From NCBI RefSeq assembly GCF_963693435.1, contig NZ_OY856306.1, positions 1,984,001 through 2,048,000 on the forward strand: 64,000 nucleotides of DNA. Direction: 5' to 3'. The DNA comes from Pasteurella atlantica (lineage in GTDB: Bacteria > Pseudomonadota > Gammaproteobacteria > Enterobacterales > Pasteurellaceae). Shown one piece after another: positions 31,301 through 37,671 of the stretch. The translations under genes and the position numbers were made by a program. Position 1 is the stretch's first letter, and every line of letters begins with the position of its first letter. Under the pieces are notes generated by a model. That model worked only from the letters and a program-made list of their open reading frames with translations. It was not told where the DNA came from and made no database searches.

Positions 31301-31553
31301 GCCTTGCTTTTAATGCATTAAATTCTGCATCAGAAACCACTGCCATTGCTGAAGAGCTAAAACCTAATATCATTGAGATTGCTAAGGCAATTTTTGCAAA
31401 TTTGGGTAAGAATGTACCCGCTTGCTGTTCTGAAGACAGAGGACGGAAGACAGAAGACTGTGTTTGTGATTTTTTAGCGCCTTTGGCTAATTCGCTGACG
31501 GCGGTGTATGTTTGTGTTGTTTGATTAAACACGATTTTGTAGATGTTGTTCAT
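22386..31553 (-). CDS. Giant trimeric autotransporter adhesin (YadA/Hia type)
   Basis: Surface adhesin of 3055 residues that forms trimers in the outer membrane and projects a long fibre. The N-terminus is an extended signal peptide (MNNIYKIVFNQTTQTYTAVSE...), then a hydrophobic core (FAKIALAISMILGFSSSAMA) with cleavage expected after Ala71. The passenger has two YadA-type head blocks starting at residues 103 and 466 (GGRNGHATGHDSIVLGGGN and many SxAIGxxA motifs), a neck (TSTDAINGSQLFATNKA, about 870), four tandem 296-residue stalk repeats (about 939-2122) plus a degraded fifth, and collagen-like GKDG tracts including a duplicated segment. The last 70 or so residues form the membrane anchor ending in Trp (GVGIGAGYQW). 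The frame is intact. The start follows AGAAGG about 10 nt upstream. A candidate slippage-prone promoter lies at 31666. Receptor is unknown. Confidence 0.96.
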   Translation of the reverse strand: MNNIYKIVFNQTTQTYTAVSELAKGAKKSQTQSSVFRPLSSEQQAGTFLPKFAKIALAISMILGFSSSAMAVVSDAEFNALKARLDKLETANGTVASNGVTIGGRNGHATGHDSIVLGGGNGGAANTASAENSAILGGAGNTVEGHDAAVVAGYGNIVKGARAVAMGNRSVVSGDEAFAIGDRVIASGMHSMATGYRTEATTASARATGVRTEAKGYGSTTMGFKSLAVGTGSLAIGGKGAPLSSKGEGVYHYINAKDYDGMLADYSDAFTTEDRAKIAAITDDVEKAKFMETKIYEHAGALGGRAYADGSMALGTMTMAGKEVKSYREVENEFVRAEAKKLGLSAEETEKLFDRGMPINAIAQAQLNAEGKEISSENVDERILQLVAKVEQNDKPNEALRKIEAVAMGYRAKATEDKSIALGFDANAGGRRSIAIGTEAIAAENGSINISTAGTSTVGRGGTVIGGRNGHATGHDSIVLGGGNGGAANTASAENSAILGGAGNTVEGHDAAVVAGYGNIVKGARAVAMGNRSVVSGDEAFAIGDRVIASGMHSMATGYRTEATTASARAMGVRTEAKGYGSTTMGFKSLAVGTGSLAIGGKGAPLSSKGEGIYHYINAKDYDGMLADYSDAFTTEDRAKIAAITDDVEKAKFMETKIYEHAGALGGRAYADGSMALGTMTVAGKEVKSYREVENEFVRAEAKKLGLSAEETEKLFDRGMPINAIAQAQLNAEGKEISSENVDERILQLVAKVEQNDKPNEALRKIEAVAMGYRSKATEDKSIALGFDAKAEHENSVALGSQAATKVSADIAEATVNGIKYGNFAGTPNGVVSIGKEDAEKQLVNVAAGAVTETSTDAINGSQLFATNKAIGNVAKSVKNNFGGNAALNEDGNITFTNIGGTGKGTIHEAIGDIKTTADAAKRKTLANSTALDTKLDADDITSKDKSVTIDTTTTAGKVDLKINVDDSTIKVNDEGQLQAVASAPEVDGTSVALNSAGKVSVKDKGISAAKLADNAVTEDKIADALLTELKAKSREKVKAGAGIKVSPTTVAADKDNQEFTVSLSDAVKTKLDNLAANPNATYLNKTGSNIGNDTAKATFGQNVGKASITGNGTQLVQEKAVKSYVDGKAVQLGNQITNVSKTLKEEVAIVENSGLTLDTTAATTTKGAIYTLGLDAAKVKEVAGTTTLPADLAAKANKDASNLTDPADVGKWKKKLGIDGLPTNANIASKLEADDITSKDKSVTIDTTTTAGKVDLKINVDGSTIKVNDEGQLQAVASAPEVDGTSVALNSAGKVSVKDKGISAAKLADNAVTEDKIADALLTELKAKSREKVKAGAGIKVSPTTVAADKDNQEFTVSLSDAVKTKLDNLAANPNATYLNKTGSNIGNDTAKATFGQNVGKASITGNGTQLVQEKAVKSYVDGKAVQLGNQITNASKTLKEEVAIVENSGLTLDTTAATTTKGAIYTLGLDAAKVKEVAGTTTLPADLAAKANKDASNLTDPADVGKWKEKLGIDGLPTNANIASKLEADDITSKDKTVTIDTTTTAGKVDLKINVDGSTIKVNDEGQLQAVASAPEVDGTSVALNSAGKVSVKDKGISAAKLADNAVTEDKIADALLTELKAKSREKVKAGAGIKVSPTTVAADKDNQEFTVSLSDAVKTKLDNLAANPNATYLNKTGANIGNDTAKATFGQNVGKASITGNGTQLVQEKAVKSYVDGKAVQLGNQITNVSKTLKEEVAIVENSGLTLDTTAATTTKGAIYTLGLDAAKVKEVAGTTTLPADLAAKANKDASNLTDPADVGKWKEKLGIDGLPTNANIASKLEADDITSKDKTVTIDTTTTAGKVDLKINVDGSTIKVNDEGQLQAVASAPEVDGTSVALNSAGKVSVKDKGISAAKLADNAVTEDKIADALLTELKAKSREKVKAGAGIKVSPTTVAADKDNQEFTVSLSDAVKTKLDNLAANPNATYLNKTGANIGNDTAKATFGQNVGKASITGNGTQLVQEKAVKSYVDGKAVQLGNQITNVSKTLKEEVAIVENSGLTLDTTAATTTKGAIYTLGLDAAKVKEVAGTTTLPADLAAKANKDASNLTDPADVGKWKKKLGIDGLATNSNIASKLEANDIISTDKTIGIDTKTTAGKVDLKVNLDGTTLAKNSKGAIGLVDNAVTTAKILNAAVTKEKLGTDVTTVLNKVGVGKVEAGNQNTVTGGAVKTYVDGKATELTTQITNVGKTSKEEVAIVENSGLTLTKTNATTEKGAKYTLGLDAEKVKEVAGTTNLATDYLKADGSNIANNKATLGQNVGKDTIDGKTTELVQEKAVKTYVDTALEKVGKAKDGKDGYIGVDGKDGKNGVGIDGKDGITVKGKDGKNGVTIKGEDGVNGTNGVIGLNGHDGIDGKPAKDVSADIKVVNGKAGVNGKDGESLTRVIYQDETGTTHTVATLDDGLVFAGNTPNKVMKALNDTLVIEGQKGTDPAKHLTKDAEFAADNIFVDTTDGKLEIKLAKKLQGVEGIGIAGKDGLSIAGKDGANGLNGKDGENAVAINGKDGISIKGKDGKDGVSIKGADGIAVNGKDGKNGVTIKGEDGVNGTNGVIGLNGHDGIDGKPAKDVSADIKVVNGKAGVNGKDGESLTRVIYQDETGTTHTVATLDDGFILETDNGKQAVKLNDTLNIKGGVTETAKLSDNNIGVVNNGTDGLAVKLAKDLTGLDSIVFGAAKGNDVVSISNEGINAGGKRITNIGDATQDTDAVNYKQLKALNNGKGIDVAAWQKQILPTISFLSDGKAAGDFELGELAFDFGDGLKVEKQTKDGKQVAHITLDKETLKNDPNFKGKDGANGKDGKDGKSAYEIWKGQAGNQSKSEQDFILAQKGPKGDKGEPGTGTGSGSVVNPEKIEIQNTTINNKGVTVNKGANINVNNGSEISINKGGNLHLQEGSKVTVEKNVDINMGGNQIHNIAAGTKAGDAVNLAQLNKGLEGVRKEANSGTSSAMAAASLPQAYKPGHSMVSLAGASYDKAASFAVGVSSISDNGKWIIKGNLNANTEGKVGVGIGAGYQW
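23604..24455 (-). repeat. 618-bp-spaced duplication in the adhesin collagen-like region
   Basis: About 234 bp at 23604-23837 recurs at 24222-24455 with few differences. Each copy encodes GEDGVNGTNGVIGLNGHDGI, then PAKDVSADIKVVNGKAGV and TRVIYQDETGTTHTVATLDD. Confidence 0.8.
25188..28739 (-). repeat. Four tandem 888-bp repeats in the adhesin stalk
   Basis: Period exactly 888 bp (296 codons): copies at about 27852-28739, 26964-27851, 26076-26963 and 25188-26075, and a degraded fifth beginning near 25187. Each starts with DDITSKDK. Copies are nearly identical in nucleotide sequence over long stretches, so unequal recombination could change the copy number in whole-codon steps. Confidence 0.93.
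29186..31247 (-). repeat. Two nearly identical head-domain copies (1089-bp spacing) in the adhesin
   Basis: About 970 bp at 30275-31247 recurs at 29186-30158. Only a few base changes are visible (for example ACG versus ATG at residue position ART/ARA of the VRTEAKG motif). This doubles the YadA-like head. Confidence 0.93.
31432..31461 (-). repeat. 30-bp dispersed repeat inside the adhesin signal region
   Basis: The minus-strand sequence beginning ACAGTCTTCTGTCTTCCG and ending CTCTGTCTTC is identical over 30 bp to 53995-54024 in the 23S-5S spacer, with a diverged relative at 57111. In frame it encodes the QSSVFRPLSS stretch between the extended signal region and the hydrophobic core. Confidence 0.8.
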
Positions 31554-31665
31554 AAAAAGATACCTTCTTTTAAGTTGATAACCTTTCCTTAGGATTTTTT
31601 GAGGGGATGTAAAATCCTTTTACTGCCCGTAAATATTTTGTTAAAAAATATGTGTAAACCTTCCG

Positions 31666-31692
31666 ATTGTAAAAAAAAAAAAAAAAACGCAA
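31666..31692 (-). promoter_or_regulatory. Candidate phase-variable promoter of the adhesin gene
   Basis: On the minus strand TTGCGT (-35, 31692-31687) and TACAAT (-10, 31671-31666) are separated by 15 nt that are all T. The whole homopolymer is 17 nt (31671-31687). Slippage would change the spacer length directly. The same -35 hexamer is used in the rRNA promoter at 59146. The predicted leader of about 105 nt contains an AGGATTTT/AAAATCCT hairpin. Confidence 0.55.
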
Positions 31693-31785
31693 GTGAAATC
31701 GTAGTAATGGAGGTTATTTGGGTGAAAAACAGACAATTTAGAGTGAAAATGGCGTGGTTTTTGATTAGGGAGAGTGTAAAATATT

Positions 31786-32035
31786 GATCACGGGGTTAGT
31801 CAAACACTGGTCACTGAGCCTGTCGAAGTGTTAGGTGTTTGGGCTCGGAAGTTGTTCGGTGAACGCTCTCTTATACTTCGACAGGCTCAGTAACCGAGAA
31901 CGGTAAACATCGATCACAGGACTACCTAAACACCGGTCACTGAGCTTGTCGAAGTGTTAGGTGTTTTAGCTCGGGATTTGGTTCTGTGAGCGTTCTCTTA
32001 TACTTCGACAGGCTCAATAACAGAGAATGGGAACA
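31786..32035. repeat. Two tandem copies of a 126-bp palindromic repeat
   Basis: Copy 1 starts at 31786 and copy 2 at 31912. Each carries TGAGCCTGTCGAAGT (or TGAGCTTGTCGAAGT) and, about 60 bp later, the inverse ACTTCGACAGGCTCA, so each can form a long hairpin. It lies between the divergent adhesin and cmoA genes. The 571-bp gap 31554-32124 holds this repeat, the adhesin promoter and nothing else recognised. Confidence 0.85.
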
Positions 32036-32094
32036 TTGAAATAAGGATATCATATTGTTCATTTTTCCATTGCTAATTCGTTTTTAATTATTAA

Positions 32095-32848
<754 letters not shown>

Positions 32849-32850
<2 letters not shown>

Positions 32851-32902
32851 GCGGTACGATGTGTTCAAAAATTTGCAAATTTTTGTGTTGATGTTACCGC
32901 TT
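32849..32902. repeat. Inverted pair of uptake-signal cores with palindromic centre
   Basis: AAGCGGTA (32849-32856) faces TACCGCTT (32895-32902). The centre CAAAAATTTGCAAATTTTTG (32866-32885) is a perfect 20-bp palindrome. It overlaps the last bases of cmoA and lies between convergent cmoA and the RloB-family gene. Confidence 0.8.
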
Positions 32903-32941
32903 ATCACTATAAATAATGAATTTATTTGATCTTATAAGCGG

Positions 32942-33604
32942 TTACTTACTTCGTTTTAGTGATTTAAGATAGTCAACCAGTTTATAAACCCTTGTTGATG
33001 GATTCATCTCTCCAGTAGAATCTGCATCATTTTGGGCTTTTTTTGCATTATTTATTGCATTATTAAGTTTAGTTTTAAGCTTAACATAAGGCTGAGCATC
33101 AGACTTTCCATACTTTTTCTTGAAATTATTATTCCAATGAATATTTAATTCTTTAATGCAATTCTCCGCCGAAGATTGATTACCTGTTTTCTGAAATCCT
33201 TTACGAGTATATTCAAAATGGCATAAATACCAGTATTCAAAACAAGGATAGGAACAAATTATTTCAATATTATTACTGCTCGCTTTGTTAATGGCACTAT
33301 CAAAATTTGCGTGTCCATCTCTATCAAAAACACAGAAAACTCTGTTATAAATTGTAGATGAGCCACCCTTTTTACTCTCTTTAAATAACTTTATTGCTTG
33401 ATTAACAACGGAAGTAGGATCACATCCACAATCCCCTGTCACTACAACATTTGCGGAGGAAAGCCCTTCATCTTTGATTAAATCATTAAAATAATTAGGC
33501 TCTGTTTTTTCGCCTTCTGTGACAATAAGGACTCGATCATAAGGTTTTCTTGACGGCTGTTTTCTTTCTAATTTTAGCTGTTTTCTTTTACTTGATCTCA
33601 CCAT
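32942..33604 (-). CDS. RloB-family protein, AbiLii-like defence effector candidate
   Basis: Protein of 220 residues. The N-terminus is lysine/arginine-rich, then VLIVTEGEKTEPNYF (25-39) supplies Glu30, Glu32 and Glu35. VFCVFDRDGH (89-98) supplies Asp94 and Asp96, and PCFEYWYLCHF (120-130) supplies Glu123, Trp125 and His129. This pattern is that of the RloB family, whose arrangement of acidic residues resembles a Toprim nuclease core. The gene starts 30 nt after the ATPase gene on the same strand. The pair matches the two-gene abortive-infection system AbiL (ATPase AbiLi plus RloB-type AbiLii). Molecular target unknown; nuclease activity is inferred from the fold. Confidence 0.82.
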   Translation of the reverse strand: MVRSSKRKQLKLERKQPSRKPYDRVLIVTEGEKTEPNYFNDLIKDEGLSSANVVVTGDCGCDPTSVVNQAIKLFKESKKGGSSTIYNRVFCVFDRDGHANFDSAINKASSNNIEIICSYPCFEYWYLCHFEYTRKGFQKTGNQSSAENCIKELNIHWNNNFKKKYGKSDAQPYVKLKTKLNNAINNAKKAQNDADSTGEMNPSTRVYKLVDYLKSLKRSK

Positions 33605-33634
33605 ACATACCTACTATTTATTCAGTGGTTTATT

Positions 33635-34924
33635 CTAAAAAATAAATTCCTTAATTACGGGTTTTCCACCATAACGACCATGTAAATAACTCTCTTCTAA
33701 ATCTTCACGATTCAATGGGCTAAAGTCACTCAATGGATATAGATTAGTGGCACGATCACTACCTTTTTCACAAAACCAAATTTGATCTCGTCGCAATAAT
33801 TCTTTTCTTAATACAGATGTCTCATGAGTCGTAAAAATCAACTGTCCATTATTTTTATTATGTTTAGAATTAAATAATGCAACTAGGTAACGAACTAAAT
33901 CAGGATGTAAACTTTTGTTAAACTCATCAATAATTAATGTATCTCCCTGATTCATTGCATTAAAAATTAAACCTATAAATTCAAATAACTTTTGTGTTCC
34001 GTCTGATTCCTCACGTAAATTAATTTTAACTTCATTATCTAAACTGTCTTTATGAATAAAATAAACTTCTACCTGCTCCGATAAATCTTTAAAAATTTCT
34101 TCTTTTATTTCTTTTGGAAGAAACTCATCAGGAAAAATTATATTTTCAACGTTTAATTTTTCTAATTTAATATCTACTAAATCAATATCTGCTTGCTGTA
34201 AAAAAGAGATAAAAAGAGTTTTGTACTCTTCTTTTTTACACAGTTTTTTTGTAAATTCATTACTAATTCTATCTGCACCAATGACACCTAATTTATGCAC
34301 AATTGCATTATAAATAGGCTTTAACTGCTCACTATTGAGATGTACTGCTGTTGATAAAAAAAGTTGATCTAAGCGGGTATTTTCTTTCCAAGTAGATTTA
34401 GAACCTTTGAAGGATTCTGATTCCTTAAGCCAATGATAAGATTTACTTTTAGTATCATAAATGCGATGGAACCAAGCCTGCTCTCGTCCTTTAGGATAAA
34501 CACTTAACCACTCTTCATAGACTATTTTTTTATCTGTAGAAAAGCCATACTCTACCAATGCAAATTGTTTCTCTTCTGAGGCTTCATTCGCTAAATTGGC
34601 AATAAAGGAAATTTGAAAGGTTGTTGGTTCAATTCGACTTTTAGGATCCAATAAAAAAGGTTCCACCACAATAGGTTCATCTAATTTTTTATGAAAAGAT
34701 GTTTCTATGATTTGTGTCATTACAAATAGTGCCTTTAATAAATTTGATTTCCCTGATGCGTTGGCACCGTAAATCACTGCTGATTTTAATAGTTCTGGCG
34801 TGTTTGGTGCATTTGATGTAAAGGTATTTTGTTGAAGCTCTTTGTATACATTACTTTTCACCATTGACAACACTTGCTGCTCTTTAATTGAGCGAAAATT
34901 CTCTACAGAAAACTTAACTAACAT
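33635..34924 (-). CDS. AAA-family ATPase, AbiLi/RloA-like defence protein
   Basis: ATPase of 429 residues. It begins MLVKFSVENFRSIKEQQVLSM, the classic start of SMC/OLD-like AAA_21 proteins. It has Walker A GANASGKS (53-60), a D-loop and Walker B in LIIDEFNKSLHPDL (Asp333, Glu334) and switch His366 in IFTTHET. The C-terminal GRYGGKPVI is typical of AbiLi-type ATPases. I placed the start at 34924, which has AGGGG about 7 nt upstream; the frame is open 27 codons further, but that part is hydrophobic and outside the family. It is the first gene of a two-gene operon with the RloB-family gene, inserted between cmoA and yjjW. The likely role is sensing infection and controlling the partner. Confidence 0.85.
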   Translation of the reverse strand: MLVKFSVENFRSIKEQQVLSMVKSNVYKELQQNTFTSNAPNTPELLKSAVIYGANASGKSNLLKALFVMTQIIETSFHKKLDEPIVVEPFLLDPKSRIEPTTFQISFIANLANEASEEKQFALVEYGFSTDKKIVYEEWLSVYPKGREQAWFHRIYDTKSKSYHWLKESESFKGSKSTWKENTRLDQLFLSTAVHLNSEQLKPIYNAIVHKLGVIGADRISNEFTKKLCKKEEYKTLFISFLQQADIDLVDIKLEKLNVENIIFPDEFLPKEIKEEIFKDLSEQVEVYFIHKDSLDNEVKINLREESDGTQKLFEFIGLIFNAMNQGDTLIIDEFNKSLHPDLVRYLVALFNSKHNKNNGQLIFTTHETSVLRKELLRRDQIWFCEKGSDRATNLYPLSDFSPLNREDLEESYLHGRYGGKPVIKEFIF

Positions 34925-35082
34925 AGTAACCCCTAATTTAATGCTATTTAATTGCATTTTTTGCAAAATTTTAATATATATTACCAATAACAATAGGAAA
35001 AGCAATAGAGTATATGCAATATATTACAAAATTTATAAAATATTTTTTCTATTTTTTTATCACAAATAAGGAATGTGTCTTT

Positions 35083-35880
35083 TTAATAAATCGTTATTAC
35101 TTTCTCAAATCCGCACTGTTTGGCATAGTTAGTGAGATCATCTATTTCATCGGTAGTTGGAATATAAGGTGCTAACCCTTCGGGATCTCTTGTGCCTTTA
35201 TTATGCACTCGGATTATTTTGAGAATAACTTCTTTTGGTGGGTTTAATTCAGCCACTTTTTTAATCAATCGCTTTTCATCAAAAAAACCGTTGATCATTA
35301 CAAGGCGAATTTCTTCTATTTTGTTAAGTTTGAGTAATTTTTCTAAATTTTGTAAATTTCGATCTAAATTTGACCGCTTGATATGATCCGTTATCGCTAT
35401 TCTTTCAGGATAAACTTTGCCCTCACGATTTTTACGATCAAAACATAAACTTTGCAAACCGTCGCCTATCCCTTTGAGATCAAATAAAAATTTATCGGTA
35501 ACTTCAATCAGCTCTTTGGTTTTTTCAAAATCAAAAAAACCACAGCTATCTAAATAACAGGTCAAATCTTGCTCTTTTAAGGCATTGAATAATGGCACCA
35601 ATTTTTTATGATGGATGGTCGGCTCACCCCCTGAAACTGTTACACCACGAATAAAAGGTACCGCATCCATTACTTGTTGGAATAGATAATTTAAACTGAC
35701 CTTTTTACTTTCATCAGTATAGCGTGGAATAGTTTCAGGATTGTGGCAATACAAACAATTTAGCTTGCAACCTTGCAGAAAAATACTAGTACGATTGCCC
35801 ACTCCCTCTACATTTGAAAAGGGGATAATCCGATGTAGAGGGAGGGTAATTTCGCTAAGTAATTGTGTTTTACTCTGCAT
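35083..35880 (-). CDS. yjjW: YjjW-family glycyl-radical-enzyme activase (radical SAM)
   Basis: Radical SAM protein of 265 residues that should install the glycyl radical on its partner YjjI. The cluster motif is CKLNCLYC in FLQGCKLNCLYCHNPE, and the SAM-binding GGE motif lies in TVSGGEPTIHH. The N-terminus (RIIPFSNVEGVGNRTSIF) matches the YjjW/PflA group. The E. coli protein, as I recall it, has a ferredoxin-like insert with two extra 4Fe-4S motifs directly after the radical SAM cysteines; here that insert is missing, and a short YTDESKKVS linker takes its place. The gene overlaps the end of yjjI by 11 nt, implying tight coupling. Confidence 0.88.
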   Translation of the reverse strand: MQSKTQLLSEITLPLHRIIPFSNVEGVGNRTSIFLQGCKLNCLYCHNPETIPRYTDESKKVSLNYLFQQVMDAVPFIRGVTVSGGEPTIHHKKLVPLFNALKEQDLTCYLDSCGFFDFEKTKELIEVTDKFLFDLKGIGDGLQSLCFDRKNREGKVYPERIAITDHIKRSNLDRNLQNLEKLLKLNKIEEIRLVMINGFFDEKRLIKKVAELNPPKEVILKIIRVHNKGTRDPEGLAPYIPTTDEIDDLTNYAKQCGFEKVITIY

Positions 35881-37411
35881 TTACGTCTTTTTGATCTCGT
35901 AATTGACGATCAAACACCTGTGCACATTCATCTGTACCACTACCAAACCAAGTAGTATCACGCATAACCGCTTCACCGTTACGGAATTTTTCTACTTCGC
36001 TTTTCTTCACAAGATAGCCTGTAACACGGATTAAATCGGTATTTTTAAGATAAGTTGTGATATAGCGATAGCCGTTAGCAAAGGCTCCATCAATAATATC
36101 CACGACCGCATCTAAGTGATCAACGTAAGTTTGATCAAAGGCGAATAAATCTCCTGTACCTGATGGGAAATATTTATGATAAGGGGCGGATTGTTTTAAG
36201 TGTGGCAATAATGACGGCTCTTGTCCTACACGAATTCGGTGTGCAGGGTTGTTCGCTTTATCTTCTTCATTAATACTTGCTCCGACTTGAGCGTGTAGTA
36301 GATAACGTCCGTTGGTACGCTCTACATAAACACCTTTGTGAGCGTTGGTGATTTCTTCTAATTTATCCATAATGGCAGTGGCAATTTCTTCACCACGTTC
36401 ACTTTGTCCAAAGGTTTCATCAATGCCTTCGCATTGTAATAAATGGTTGGTGGCATCAGCTAAACCAACGATTGCCAACATACTGGTAAAGTTATGCGGT
36501 TCTAAAAAGCCTTCTTTGACTAAGAAATCGGTTTTGAAGAAATTGCTTTCTTCCACTAAGAATTTATGGCGTTTATCCATTGTAGAAAGGGCTAATTTTG
36601 CTACTTTTGGTAATAAGTGATTGACCATTTCATCAACGGTTTTACACGCACGTCCGATTGTACCCAAACGTAAACGAGTGAGAGTATAAGCCCCGCCACA
36701 TTCAGGTAAGGCATTATAACAACTTGCAATTCCGTAGGCTTCGCCGAGTTCTGATTTATAATACGGGTCGTTCGCAAAAGACGGTTTTGATACCAATAAA
36801 CAGGCTTTCGCTGCAAGCTCAGCAAATTCTTGGGAAGTTTGTGCTTTGTCATAACGAATCGTCATATTCGGGGTTGGGTTTTCAAGCTCAATCACTGCTT
36901 TTAAGATTAAGCGTCCTGCTTTGGTATCCACTGGTCCAACGTTAGCGTGGCAGAAAGAATCTGGGACAGTTTTATCCACGTGATTTAAGAAACGTTTAAT
37001 TTTAATGTAATCTTGTTCTTCATCAGTGATAAAAGGATCAAGTAATAGATCAAGGCGACCGATATAGACAGGGAAAGTCGTAATTGATGGTACGTGAGAA
37101 TAAATAATCAATAAACCATCTAATACTTCATCTAAACTTGTTGGAACAGGTAAATCTAAGAACTGACACCCTTTTTGTATATACACATTATAATCAGGCA
37201 AAATGTAGCGTGGACGATAAATCGCATAGCCTTCATTCAAATCACAAATCATATGATTTTCAATATAGCTATATTCTTCTTCAGTATAACCTAACAGCTC
37301 TTTTGGATTGATTAATCGTTCAGCAATATTAGCCAGTAACATTCCTTTTTGCTGACAAGTTAAAGCATCAGATTTTACGGTATCTAAAATATCTTGAATG
37401 GTTGAGTGCAT
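35870..37411 (-). CDS. yjjI: YjjI family glycyl radical enzyme
   Basis: Glycyl-radical enzyme of 513 residues, the usual YjjI length (much shorter than pyruvate formate-lyase). The radical site is Gly465 in RVTGYLV. Candidate active-site cysteines are Cys231 in IASCYNALPE and Cys238 in PECGGAY. The C-terminal MRDTTWFGSGTDECAQVFDRQLRDQ is typical of YjjI. The substrate is not known. It is followed and overlapped by its activase yjjW. Enzymes of this kind are oxygen-sensitive, so it should work under anaerobic conditions. The start has an AAAAGGGGAATG ribosome site. Confidence 0.9.
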   Translation of the reverse strand: MHSTIQDILDTVKSDALTCQQKGMLLANIAERLINPKELLGYTEEEYSYIENHMICDLNEGYAIYRPRYILPDYNVYIQKGCQFLDLPVPTSLDEVLDGLLIIYSHVPSITTFPVYIGRLDLLLDPFITDEEQDYIKIKRFLNHVDKTVPDSFCHANVGPVDTKAGRLILKAVIELENPTPNMTIRYDKAQTSQEFAELAAKACLLVSKPSFANDPYYKSELGEAYGIASCYNALPECGGAYTLTRLRLGTIGRACKTVDEMVNHLLPKVAKLALSTMDKRHKFLVEESNFFKTDFLVKEGFLEPHNFTSMLAIVGLADATNHLLQCEGIDETFGQSERGEEIATAIMDKLEEITNAHKGVYVERTNGRYLLHAQVGASINEEDKANNPAHRIRVGQEPSLLPHLKQSAPYHKYFPSGTGDLFAFDQTYVDHLDAVVDIIDGAFANGYRYITTYLKNTDLIRVTGYLVKKSEVEKFRNGEAVMRDTTWFGSGTDECAQVFDRQLRDQKDVNAE

Positions 37412-37559
37412 TTTTCATTCCCCTTTTGATTAAATTATAGAACACTATTCTAAATGAGCTGGTAGAAATAGACAAATTAAATTAATTAACTTAGGGGCGA
37501 ATTGGCAAAGGTTAGTTTGCGAATATCCGCCCGTTGCTCGATATAAAAATCCTCACAAA

Positions 37560-37665
37560 ATATTATTGGGCATAAATATAGCGAGTAGATCAAATCGAAA
37601 ATTTACAAATTTCATATATAGACAGGGTATGCCCTGTCTACAATATATTTATGCACCAATAATAT
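37560..37665. repeat. Nested inverted repeat between yjjI and cpdB
   Basis: Outer arms ATATTATTGG-GCATAAATATA (37560-37580) and TATATTTATGCACCAATAATAT (as 37644-37665, one-base bulge) enclose an inner hairpin TAGACAGGG/CCCTGTCTA (37619-37627 with 37632-37640). The inner hairpin may terminate cpdB transcription. Confidence 0.65.
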
Positions 37666-37671
37666 TAACAT

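Noticed and set aside
22386-31553. CRISPR array or satellite DNA
   Set aside because: The repeats are long, in frame and lie inside one intact coding sequence; there are no short direct repeats with unique spacers and no cas genes.
31599-31787. 62-codon plus-strand open frame upstream of the adhesin
   Set aside because: It runs through the homopolymer (poly-Lys) and the candidate promoter region and has no ribosome site or similarity.
34925-35082. Extra gene or N-terminal extension upstream of the AbiLi-like gene
   Set aside because: The frame extends 27 codons but crosses the AGGGG ribosome site and encodes a hydrophobic stretch foreign to the family. The rest of the gap is A/T-rich with nothing recognisable.
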